DNA of 64,000 nt from Acanthopleura granulata (taxonomy: Eukaryota; Mollusca; Polyplacophora; Chitonida; Chitonidae): contig JABBOT010000003.1 in assembly GCA_016165875.1 (NCBI GenBank), forward strand, positions 27,174,983 through 27,238,982. Direction: 5' to 3'. This document shows, one piece after another, positions 25,410 through 35,560 of the stretch. A program made the position numbers and the translations under genes. Position 1 is the stretch's first letter; each line of letters starts with the position of its first letter. The notes below the pieces were generated by a model. It was not told the DNA's origin. It did not search any database and worked only from the letters and a program-made list of their open reading frames with translations.

Positions 25410-26239
25410 AGAACTCCACCGTCGGTTTTGTGATAAGAAGTTGATGATACGTCACGTTAATGCGTATATCTGCGAGTAGGCGTTGTCCAGTCTGTCTGAT
25501 ATTGCCCACGTAAACATTTATCATAAGCCTTGCTTTCACAAAGCTTTCTCAGATGTTTTCAAGACAAAAAAAATCCTTACCCTACCTTACATTAGAAAAT
25601 ATTTGTATGTGTGCCATGGTTGAAGACCGAGTGTTTTCATTTGGTTGGTATGGTTACTTAGAAACAGATATTCAAGATAACTGCATAGCAGACTCTTTTC
25701 ATTTCTGTATAATTGGTTATCATTTGGTCGCTCTCCACTTAATCGGCATCTTTACACGCGCATTATACAAGTGTCGGAAGCCTCAATCTCGTTGAAAAGG
25801 GAGTGAAACACAAATCTGACAGGTAAAACAATAAACAATAGCCCAGGTTATGGTTAATTCCCGTTCTAGTATTTGGTGTTAAACTGTCGAAAAAATATAT
25901 TAACCAATCGTTTTGGAAAACGCATTTCTCTTCCGTACAAGTTTTGGTGTGCGGTATGATTTGGGATAATCAATACGATAACCACATACTCTAAATATGA
26001 GCTGTTACATCATGTAACTTTGCATCTGAAACCTTTATGTTTTAACACTATTGTTGGTCTAATACAAAATCCAAAAGTAGACTTAATTTTATTTACAGTT
26101 ATTGAACCGATATCGGCATTTCCCACACAAAGATTATACTTTGTCCAATGTAAACGAACATGCACAACAACGATCAGGGGACACATAAAGAATCTTTTTA
26201 ATGTTCATTGGCGTTAAATAACAATCTAATGAATAAATA

Positions 26240-26560
26240 AATCGAACGTTCCCTAACGAGCTAAGCTCAAAAGAGGATTTAAATAATAGAGTCTAACTAA
26301 ATGTTATGTAATCCAGCTGAGACATTCTGCATGAAACTGATACCTTCAATATTGATCACGATGTATGGTTTTCACTATTAACTTCCTTCTTTTTGAAGCA
26401 TCTGATATAAGGGTTGTTTTCAGAGTATCAAATGTCCCTAAAGAGCTAAGCTCAAAAAAGTATTTGAATACGGTCTACAATTGTTATGTAATCTAAATGA
26501 GAGATTGATGCCTTCCATATTGGCCATGACTTAATGGTTTCATTATTATATAATGTGTCA
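26240..26560 (+). repeat. Tandem pair of about 190-bp units
   Basis: Two diverged units (26,240-26,400 and 26,430-26,560) share GAGCTAAGCTCAAAA, TTATGTAATC, a GATGCCTTC/GATACCTTC block and TGGTTTTCA/TGGTTTCA. The right arm has both units as well, near 50,715-50,830 and 50,435-50,500, so the tandem duplication is older than the palindrome. Confidence 0.7.
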
Positions 26561-27394
26561 GGTGTTTGTTTTTTTGATATTACGGGAATAGAGTCAATAA
26601 GGCAATGTAGGTGGTTTGTGACTTTAAAACGAAGTGTGTGTTATTGTAAATAAAACAGGGACTATTCGTCAGCCACAATTGATGACAATACAATGGCGAG
26701 TTATTTTCACCCTTGCAATAGATTTTTGATATAGCATAAGCATGGTAGGTGGTAATAACCTCCGTATATAACCCAAGTAAATATACCATACAAAATACAT
26801 TCTATAGGAAAATGCATTGATAAGGACTCAGATACATGTATATTTTTTCACAGGTGTACATTCCAACAGAGGCTCCCAAGTAATGATCATGCAAACCTAA
26901 AAAGTATGTCGATCACAAAATGCAGCATTTTTATTTAGCAAATGGTATGTTATATTTCCTTTGAAATGTAATTCTATAAACCCTGTCAATACATTGAAGA
27001 TGAACGCAAAAATCGATCTCTGAACTTGGCTGTGAGCAAAGATGTCAATTTGAGATGACATCTGCCGCCAGTATAACAAAAAGTCATTCTTCCTGTGAGG
27101 GATTACCTGTCGGTGCCTGATGCATAGATATCAGCAGTACATTAAAATATATAGAGGGCTATTCGAAAATTCATAGCTAAAGTGGAACATGGTCATATTG
27201 GACAAGGAAGATATTCTTATGGATATACAACTTCTAATCCACTCACTTGATAACATCCCTATCACGTCAATATAAGAACATATGAGAAATTGGGTATTTA
27301 TTATTTGTACATCAGTGAAATTCCAGCATTTCATTCACTGACAAAAGTGTTATTTTCACTGCAGTGCATTATCCCATTTTGATATTTCACACCC

Positions 27395-27560
27395 TGACGT
27401 CATGACGTCACAAAAGAAACATTTTATTTTATGAAGTCGCTATCTGATCTCAGTGGAATGACGTCATAATGCGGGGTTTACCCAACTTTTACATTTTCAC
27501 GTCAAGCCAGAAGACGCGCCGTCATATAACACGTCATGTACACGACGTCACGCTATAGGC
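27395..27560. promoter_or_regulatory. Cluster of TGACGTCA (CRE/ATF-type) motifs
   Basis: The octamer TGACGTCA occurs at 27,395-27,402 and 27,403-27,410, directly abutting, and again at 27,459-27,466. CGTCA half-sites continue to about 27,551. TGACGTCA is the well-known binding site of CREB/ATF bZIP factors. No transcription start or gene is visible nearby, and I did not find the cluster at the mirror position of the right arm. It may be a regulatory element, a piece of an old mobile element, or chance. Confidence 0.35.
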
Positions 27561-28839
27561 ATATCTGCGACAGCCTACGGCTGGGAAAAAAATGCCGAAA
27601 ACCTTTAAAGTACACAAAATCATGATACTGTTAGAGTATAAATAATAAATAGAATACGCGTCTCGTGGGTTATCATTCCCTCCATTCACGAGAATAATGT
27701 TCATGGTATTCAACCTTCACTGTGCAATGTCCTCTATACACATAACATGAGAGATACATGTCAAAGTATGAGTGGTACTTTACAGTGTCTACGAATAAAA
27801 AAATGATTGTACATCCAAGACAATCTCTACCTTCTTATGTTATCTTGAACTCCTATTTAACGTGGCGTGTTTAATGACTTACAGGACGACAACCAGTGAT
27901 GTATTGGGTTGTATATATGTATCATATTTCCGTTGTGGCCTAAAGGAATATACCTAACATTGTTTCAAGGTCTGAGAAAATATAAATAATTTCATTTATG
28001 TCCAAACATCCTTTGTGAACGTCCAAAATTATTCCATCATTAAGCACATTTCAGCAGATGCAACAACCGTAGTTGTATATTATCCGATAGACATCTTCCA
28101 TGAAATTTCCATGACTTGTGTTTAATAAGCTCCTTTCAAGCCATAAGTCAGTACTACAATTTAAGTATTGCTGTCTCCCATTCGAACATATTTAACTGAG
28201 TAAAATGTCAGCTAAGAATATCTCACCGGTTGTAGGTGGATTACTGCAGATATAGCAGAGGATATTGTGATTTGAAGGGTGACAAATATTTTTTCTGTTG
28301 GTAATAAAACTAGGCTAGATCCACCTAATGTGACTATGTTCCATGTTGTATTCCTTAACCACGACTTTCTCTTAACAGTTGGGACGTAATGTCTCGCCTA
28401 TTCGACACTGCGTTGCGCTCACACAGCTTAGCAATTATCACTTTAACGGCACTTGAACCCATCCACGACAAGAATATAATATTTATATAATATAAATATG
28501 ACGCTATAATGGTGGCAATCACATCAAAAACGGAGCAAACAAATAACTGGAGATGTTTTCTTTACAGCGGCGATGTGGATCCAGTCTGGATGGTAAAACG
28601 TTAACTCAGAACTTAAGCCTGGATTAGGTTATGCCGTAAACGTTCTCATATTATCTTCCAACGAATTCACTCAGTTGCAGAAATAATTGAATTCAAAGCT
28701 TGTCCTGAAACTAACGATTCCTAGTAACAATGAATCGCATTTGATCTGATGTCATTATTATCGGCGGTTCTTTGGTATGAATTCTGTGAACATAAAAGGT
28801 ATAGTTCTTCATGTCAAAGGAGAGGTTCGTGAACAAATT

Positions 28840-29640
28840 TATAGATTTTACCTCGTCAGGGGATCAGAAGTTTGTTTACAAAAAAAAAACACCGATATAC
28901 AGGAATGTCGCAACAAAAGCAAAAAGTGTAAAATAATGTAAGAAATAAAGGCCGACACGAAAATCTCCCTGATTATATATTTCAACTGATTGCGCAATAA
29001 CCAACTGAGACAAAAAGATAATAGACTCAGAATTAAAAATGATACTTTGGGAAATGGCAGCGAGCGAGTGAGCTTTCGAATTTGTCCCTTATTGATGCGT
29101 CTTCCGCGGTTACGTGACAGAAATCTTGCGCATGGAAATCGTTGGCCTCCGTGAGAGATGAAATAGACAGGGTCTTTACGACTTCCCACACGCCAGCCAT
29201 CTTGTGATGTCCCAGCAACTAGCCAACTGTGTGACAGGTATTTGTGGGGTAAGTCATCAACTTGCTCCCTGGGGACATCACTACTAATCAACGCACATTT
29301 GTGTTGTCTCCTTCGGTTATGGGGACAATGGAATTATTGGTCGTCTATTTACGCCTTTCGATTTGGGGGTCACGTAACCATTATATTGGACCAGGGAGTC
29401 GATTTTATGGTGCAGCGCTGTTAACCTGCGGTTAGCTCTCGTGCGGTCTGTGTGGGGATAAGGAGGAGGTTGGTGGTGAGGTGTTCTGGCGCCTCGGTAG
29501 TGCATAATGAGGACAGTTTAATGTGGCGGGTCAATTCTAATCGAAGCCACGACGTCCGGATTAAGGCCGGGCAGAAACAAAACATCCAACCAGGACACAA
29601 ACGTCTGCAATGAATAGCAACAGTAGACAAACGTTCCGAG
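28840..29640 (+). repeat. Well-conserved IR-B block, mirror of 46,860-47,470
   Basis: Long shared runs include CTCCTCCTTATCCCC, CACAGTTGGCTAGTTGCTGG, GATGACTTACCC and AACCGCGGAAGACGCATCAA (as read on the right arm). A 147-codon minus-strand frame (28,848-29,291) is open on the left only. Its first half, beginning with a DVPREQVDDLP segment, could be read on the plus strand of the right arm but is interrupted there. GC is higher than the surroundings. No family was recognised. Confidence 0.85.
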
Positions 29641-29884
29641 ACAGGTTAAGGACTTGGCAAGATGGAAGCTACAGGGCATTGCCTTCTGTTAAGAACGGTA
29701 AGAGGCAAAATAAGGGATTAACGCAAAAGTGTACAGCATAGAGAGCAGAGAAAGAGCAGCGGCCACAGTGTGTCGGAAAATAATCACACGCAATAGCTGT
29801 GCCCACTACATGCACTAGGTAATGCCTCTGACATTAAGTAAGTAAAGGTTTGCGCGAAGTAACTGTTGGCACAAAATTCCCTGT

Positions 29885-30060
29885 GCTTGTTAAGAAATGC
29901 AGCTGCTATTACGGTTGCAGCGTGTAAGATTTGGCACTAAGTACTGTGTGTGTGAAGAAATGCAGCTTCCAGTTAGATTGATACGTGTGCTAATTAGGCC
30001 ACTGGAACTGCAGCGCGTAATGGCTAGAATCCGTCTGCATGCCAAGTATGCAGATGTCAC
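29885..30060 (+). repeat. Minisatellite of about 61-63 bp, left-arm copy
   Basis: AAGAAATGCAG recurs at 29,892 and about 29,955 (period 63), and a third degenerate unit contains CTGCAGCGCGTAATGGCTAG. The right arm carries the same array inverted at 46,480-46,720, where GGCAGCTGCATT recurs at 46,630 and 46,691 (period 61). Units differ more within an arm than expected for a young array, so it is older than the palindrome. Confidence 0.7.
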
Positions 30061-30420
30061 CGTGCTTGCGATATGTAAGAATGAATAAAAAGTATCCTAT
30101 TCTTCCCGAAAAATGCAAGTGTTATTTCTGATCAACCCTATAAAACATAGCTCGTAGTATCCTATGCTGCCGTCATCGATATTGCAACGTGTTAGGTGAG
30201 CGAGTTTGTTACTTCAGCTTCCGTTACTTTTGCGATGTGTGCAAATGTCACTTAACTTCAGCTTTATTCGGAGCAAGTAATTCATAAGACTTGTGATATG
30301 TACTCGTTCGGTAATATCGTCAAATGGACCGAAAACTTAGCTGTGTTATTAGCGAAATGGTTCCACTTCGGAAAGGAGAAACAGATGTGTCATAACGTCA
30401 GCTCATTTATCATCGACCAA

Positions 30421-30620
30421 TTGAATGGGTGTACGTGAAGCTGAAAATGTGTTTTATTACGAGCAATATATCAGTGGAAATGATTTTACGGGCGAACAAA
30501 AACCTGAGCGGAATTTCGTTCTCGGCATTACACAAACCGGCGCTAAACGTTCAACGACACTAATGCCCTCTTATATCATACTTTTTGAGGACCTTGCAAG
30601 AAGATTTTTTTATTAAGGGC
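30421..30620 (+). repeat. Best-preserved IR-B block, mirror of 45,870-46,063
   Basis: About 165 bases differ from the other arm at only 5 sites by eye, much less than the neighbouring DNA. Both arms keep an open frame here (30,425-30,616 plus, 45,872-46,060 minus, about 62 codons), with shared peptides such as FYYEQYISGNDFTGEQKPE. However, all five differences in that part change an amino acid, and the ends diverge. This argues against selection on the protein and for gene conversion or a non-coding constraint. Confidence 0.8.
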
Positions 30621-30988
30621 ACTTTTCTCTCAACGCTCGTCTTTGTTTGTTGGGTAAATTAGACAGCGTTTGTTTTATTATGCTCGATCAGATGTCTTTG
30701 TCTTTAGGGATATCTGGCAGACACAAGCTTGTGTGCTTCACACATAATTCACTTAAATATTAACCGCCTTCGTATCAGTGGTAATTAATGATGATTTATC
30801 GCATAAGAAAGAATTTTGAGAGCAGTTTAAAAGCATGATTAGTTGGCAGCATTGCCTAGTGTTGTCAAAGTTTAACTGTATTGCTAATTATCATTAGCTG
30901 CGACGAGCGATTTTTCCTTACTGTTTGCGATGACAATTGTTAAATTGTTAAATACTGTTAAATAAGACCTTTCAGATTTATTAATCAT

Positions 30989-31250
30989 TTGCTCAGAGAT
31001 TGTTTCTGCGTTGGAAACGTCGAGATTCGCGAAAACCCAGTAGAACCCAATGTACCTAGCCGAGTATCTGACAAAGAGAACACCAGTCGAATATACACTG
31101 CCTGCGCACCAACACCAGTTTCAAATACGAAAAGAAGCAGCCAGTTTAAGAGGGTCCGACAAAGGCTGGATCGCTCCTTTCTAAGCTGTGAAAATAAGCG
31201 CCGGGATAGGTTAGTTTCAGCACGCAGCCTATTTCAGCAGTACCGATGAA
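30989..31250 (+). other. Possible exon remnant shared by both IR-B arms
   Basis: The left arm is open for 86 codons in a basic, serine-rich frame (motifs VSDKENTS, KRVRQRLD, SLFQQ) ending in TGA. The right arm (44,090-44,370, minus) has the same frame in two parts separated by a 4-base indel. Both halves remain readable and end at the same TGA. In the last 48 codons I count about 8 amino-acid-changing and 4 silent differences, which is at most weak evidence of past coding constraint. I do not recognise the protein, and no splice sites are convincing. Confidence 0.3.
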
Positions 31251-33099
31251 ATTACCACTCATGTCAATCATCGTCATTATCAACACGTTTTGGAGTACTG
31301 CTGTCAGTGACACGGACACCCAGTTGGTTTTAAAATAGTTATTGTAATTGTCACTTTATTAATAAACCTTCCAATGACTGATCTCGGAAGGTCTTCGTCA
31401 TTTCGATATATACCGGCAATCGTTAATAATCTATACATGTACCATGTAAGAAATGCTTCTGTGAGGCTCGCCTTGACAGTGGGGTGAAAGAAAATACTGT
31501 CACAGGATGCTGCAGCTCACCGCTGTTTAAAACTCTGTCTGTTGTACATTGAACAGATGGTTTCCAGATGACATAGTGTTGTAATAGAAACAAAATCAAA
31601 ACTTCCTATTACAGGCTAAAATTCTTCTTTTTATTCACACACTAGTATAAACAAGTTCCAATAGTGTATATATGTACAATGCATTTAGAACGGGTAAAAG
31701 TATGACTATTATAGCTTGTCCAGGAATCACATAAAGTAACAATCTTGCTCTCATCTAGAAATGGATCTTAACGTTTGATTTGACACATATTTACCAGTAA
31801 CATGTGTTCCTGAATTCAGAACAAATGCTTACATGTCAAATGATAACTCCAAGGACCCAAACCTAAGTTTTCAATAATTGGTAAAATGATAAGTGATAGT
31901 TTAATTAACTCGTACGTCGTGTCGTCCTAAACAATTGTTCTTTCCGTGGCGATACCTTCTCGGTCACTGAGCTCCCTATTATTAATCTGACACGGGGATT
32001 ATCTATAGCTAACAAAGCTATTTAATCCAGAGCCATGGTCTTTGATTTCAGGGATATATAGAGGTAAATATCAGTAGAGACTGATGACGAACTGCTGTGG
32101 TGTTGAATTAGAGCACCGAAGCCTTGGGGTAATCCACTGAAACTGGATGTTGGGATCATGACGCACAGTATTAACAAAAGACATTCGTTAATAATGTGGA
32201 CGCACTCCCACTGAGACAATTACGGAAGTGTGTCCGAAAATTTCAGTTGCTGGATTCTGGACAGAAGCAAAAACCACTGTAAAGAGTATAAAATTAAGTA
32301 GGTCAAAAATTGCGGTTATTAATAGCTGTGCTGATTTTCAGACTGCAAAAATTTACACCGGTCGATTTTCCGCAAAGCAATATTTATTCAATGACGCAAT
32401 ACCACCACTGAGGCAACTTTCATTAAATTTGGTAAGTTGATTATATGGCCAACAGCTGTTAGTACAAATTCTTAAAGAACAAAACAAAATAATAATGAAG
32501 AAATCTGCGAAACACATACTCTGCAGAGAAAAAATGGTTCTGCGCCATATGCATGAAAATTTCCACGTATTGTGTTTGTAAGACATCCCTTTTACTAATA
32601 TAGCCGACATTCAACGAAGGTTGTCAAAATTATTATTCTATACATACCGTCAACCTTAATTGTCCATTGTTGTGAATGACTAATTACAGATCCTTAAATA
32701 ATAAGTTATGAAAAAGAAATATAAAACTGATTCTCTATCACGCAAGCCAGAAGAGTTATCCATGATGGAAAAATTATTATGTTACATCAATGGATGTGAA
32801 ATGAGAAAGGTTTCTATTTCTGTAAAAGTAATGTCTAGAGATGAAGTTTGTCCTAGTCATATTTCACAAGTATGTTACCGTCAGCTCTGTGTTCTGTGTA
32901 CAGGTATGTTTCTAATCGGATGACCTTATCACTACTTCGCCAGTGGAGAACATGTTGCCTAGTAAGGAATTTGTAAAGTAAAGCCGAGAAAAGATCTGTT
33001 TACCTTTTTAAGCAAAATATCGTTTCACAAGGCTGTTGCTGTACCTCAGGTTACATGAAACTGGTTTGAGGCTGAAACCATAAAAGCAGTGCAAATGGG

Positions 33100-34640
33100 T
33101 CCGCGAGTCTTGGGCTCATTATTTCGTTCATTACAAATAAGGTCTTTCCCAGGCTTCTGTTTTGTTCACTTCTTTGTCTTCATATGCTAATGAAACTTGC
33201 GGGATTGAATTTGCGTTTTACTCGTTCTGTTCAATTTGGTTTGGCAGGCCCTGATTGCCGGCTGTTTGGTGGCGTTGACATGTTCTGTGGCCACTAATAG
33301 AATCAACAGCTCTATTTATCAAATCTGAACAACGTAATGTTTTTCTCCTTGGAAACCGTACTTTTATTATATATATTTCCAACTTGTTTTCTTGGCTACT
33401 GTAAGTTTCAGGGACATCCAAGACTTATAATCCTAACCAGATCTTCCAAGTTATACGTTTCAAAATACTCTGACAGGATGCTTACATTTCTTGAAGTGGT
33501 TGTGTTTTATGGAATACCATGATTGTGTTGTCTAAACTCATTTTCGAAGATGGAGATTTCTGTTTTCTATTGTATTGGTAAACCCTGGACCTCCCGTTAT
33601 TGTTTCGTCCCGTCGACGCCCCTCTGGCCGATGGTAGCGTCCTGACAGCCCAGTAACGGCAACGATCACTTTTAGCTGACCTTTATCTGTCGAGCCTTCC
33701 CTAACGTCTGATGGATGACTTGCGCGGACTCTAATCGACGTGAGTTGGTGTCGTCGTGTCGCCAGCGTTCCCCTGACGTGACATTAACCGCTGACAGTCT
33801 GTGATGAACTCCACGGAGCTCAGACGAGGATTTCCGCCGTGGATTCACATCCCTGATGCACTGCCACTTGCCAGGCTCTATTGGGTTCAATTAGCTTTAG
33901 GGCGAGCCTTTAATCTTGTCAATTGAACCCTGCTGCTTTGATCAGTGTTCGTGCGAACCGTCGTTCTTGGAAAGAGCAAATTGCTGAGCGTTAAATGTGG
34001 TTTTACTACAATGTTTGTGGTGCTAAAATTCTTCGGTATTTTTCGCAATGTTTATTTTTAATCATTTAACTGCAGGTAAATATGTAATCATTTATGAAAT
34101 AAACTATGTATTTCGTTACTACCTTTAGACGAATTTTACAAGTACATATATTCGTGCTCTGTGTGTACGTATGTTATTTCTCGCTTGCTCTTATATCACA
34201 GATTTTAGGGGTATAGAAACAACATGCCTTGCAAAGCAGTTCTTAACTTAATGCATTTCCAGTGAAGTGTTCACCGTTTTACACGCCTGCTGCTATGCCA
34301 TATTCATTCTGGTGCTTTGAATCAAAGTTGTATGCATTATATTTGGGACACCAGGGCCTGGAACTATTACCTCATTATTACGTTCGTTACGAACGGGTTC
34401 TTGCTCAATTTGTGTGCCGTTCACTTCTCTGTCTACGTGTGTTAGTGAAACTTGCGGAAATCGATTTGTGTGGTGGCGAAGGACGCGGGAGTAAGCCGTT
34501 GTACTCGCCCTGTTCAATTTGTTTTGGCAGGCCATGATTGTCGGTTGGTTCGGCGGTGTTGACATATTGTCAAGCTTCTGATAGAATCAACAGCTCTATT
34601 TATCACATCCGGACAATGCGATGGTTTTTTTCCCCAATAC
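33100..34640 (+). repeat. Pair of direct repeats 1.25 kb apart in the IR-B left arm
   Basis: Segments at about 33,110-33,360 and 34,350-34,640 share TTCGTTCATTAC/ACGTTCGTTAC, a TGTTCACTTCT/CGTTCACTTCT block, GAAACTTGCGG, GTTCAATTTG, TTTGGCAGGCC, GTTGACAT and AGAATCAACAGCTCTATTTA. The right arm carries the counterparts at 41,640-41,880 and 39,900-40,080. A further relative of the neighbouring DNA lies at 62,370-62,550. The direct duplication therefore predates the inverted one. Confidence 0.7.
33580..33890 (+). repeat. GC-rich conserved IR-B block, mirror of 40,715-41,015
   Basis: About 300 bases of clearly higher GC than the AT-rich surroundings are conserved between arms: CGCCAGCGTTCCCCTGACG, GATTCACATCCCTGATGCA, GAGCCTTCCCT, and a CTGGACCTCCCGTTATT end. 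No open frame spans it in both arms. It could be a regulatory element, part of an old repeat, or the remains of an exon. Confidence 0.75.
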
Positions 34641-34999
34641 CGTAGTTGGCGAAACCATTTTTTTAGCTTCTTTTAGGGGGTAATTATGACAAGCGTTAAA
34701 AAATGAGGCAATGTCTATCATTTACATGGCTCACAAGTAGGCTTTCATTGAAAGCAGCATTTGTCTCAATACGCCCCTTGACTGCATCGAAAGCAAATGA
34801 ACATTTTCTCAAGTATGAGCCCATGTGAAGATATGATGGCTTTACAATTTGCCCACGCCTTTGGTTTTGGAAAATGTGCTACGTGTAGCGTTAGAATGCG
34901 GTACACTAGTTAACACATGAGCCATGCGCTAAATCTTTCATTTTCAGCCATAAGACAAAAAAATGCCTTCCATTCAGGAAACTCCAGTTAACCTGGTGT

Positions 35000-35260
35000 G
35001 TCGTGTTGTGCATCTATAAGTCAAGATGACCCCCAGCAAGACGCAGTGGGGGCGGTTCACATCTGTCGGTGTCTTTCATTGAAATCCTTAATAATTAATT
35101 CTGCTCTTGAGAAAATTGTCTGTAAACAGCTCGGGTTTCTAATTTCGTCTGTCGTCTCAACTGATGCAGCAGTTAACCATTTATCAGCGCGTGGGTGGTG
35201 ACAACACGACCGTTTTTCAGAGTCATACGCTCGAAAACACAATGGCACTGACTTCAAGCT
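35000..35260 (+). repeat. Innermost strong IR-B block, mirror of 39,345-39,610
   Basis: Shared runs include ACAACACG, TGATAAATGGTTAA/TTAACCATTTATCA, GAAACCCGAG, AGAGCAGAATTAATTATT and TTTTCGAGCGTATGA. These correctly oriented anchors set the palindrome centre at about 37,300 and the unpaired spacer at 35,401-39,239. Confidence 0.85.
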
Positions 35261-35280
35261 TTTAATCTATCCCTGGAGAT

Positions 35281-35560
35281 TTCGAAGTTTTACGTCATTT
35301 ATATACCCACTTGAATAAGATAAACTTTAAGACAAAAACTAATAGAGTATCTTTTCCTGCCTAATGACAACAAGGATATTAAGCGAATCCACGATCGTTC
35401 ACTTATATATCAAGGACTATCCACGAGTATGGCAGGTACGCTACCGGCTCGCCAAAAGTTTTACATCATTTATATATACAAATCTAGGTAAGATAAATAC
35501 AATCCTAATGGGGTGTCTTTTCCCGCGCAATGACCACTCGGATCTAAACCGAACTGACCA
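35281..35560 (+). repeat. Tandem duplication of about 170 bp, left arm only
   Basis: AGTTTTACGTCATTTATATA at 35,286 recurs as AGTTTTACATCATTTATATA at about 35,457, followed in both by AAGATAAA, a CTAATAGAGTATCTTTTCC/CTAATGGGGTGTCTTTTCC block and AATGAC. The right arm has only one unit (39,240-39,345), with a SINE fragment next to it, so this duplication appears to have arisen after the palindrome formed. Confidence 0.75.

Larger units (their letters stand above)
19345..35400 (+). repeat. IR-B left arm of a 41-kb imperfect palindrome
   Basis: Blocks match the reverse complement of 39,240-60,080 in strict mirror order. Left with right: 19,345-20,370 with 59,310-60,080; 20,375-20,680 with 58,965-59,305; 21,480-21,830 with 57,840-58,135; 21,850-22,420 with 53,430-53,995; 22,443-23,240 with 52,570-53,430; 23,480-24,586 with 51,340-52,380; 26,240-26,800 with 50,150-50,830; 27,900-28,300 with 48,130-48,440; 28,840-29,640 with 46,860-47,470; 30,200-30,980 with 45,600-46,290; 30,989-31,420 with 43,880-44,370; 31,830-32,220 with 43,080-43,460; 32,420-33,350 with 41,640-42,650; 33,580-33,890 with 40,715-41,015; 34,350-34,470 with 39,960-40,060; 34,790-35,400 with 39,240-39,800. 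A counted sample (22,682-22,782) differs at 5 of 101 bases. Stretches with no mirror partner, such as 20,690-21,440, are arm-specific. Confidence 0.93.

Noticed and set aside
28848..29291. 147-codon minus-strand open frame
   Set aside because: It is open only in the left arm of IR-B. The well-conserved mirror DNA at 46,940-47,420 interrupts it, and the end of the frame is low-complexity leucine/isoleucine sequence from AT-rich DNA.
30425..30616. Frame shared by both arms as a small gene
   Set aside because: All five differences counted in the best-matching part are replacements and the ends diverge, so there is no sign of protein-level constraint.
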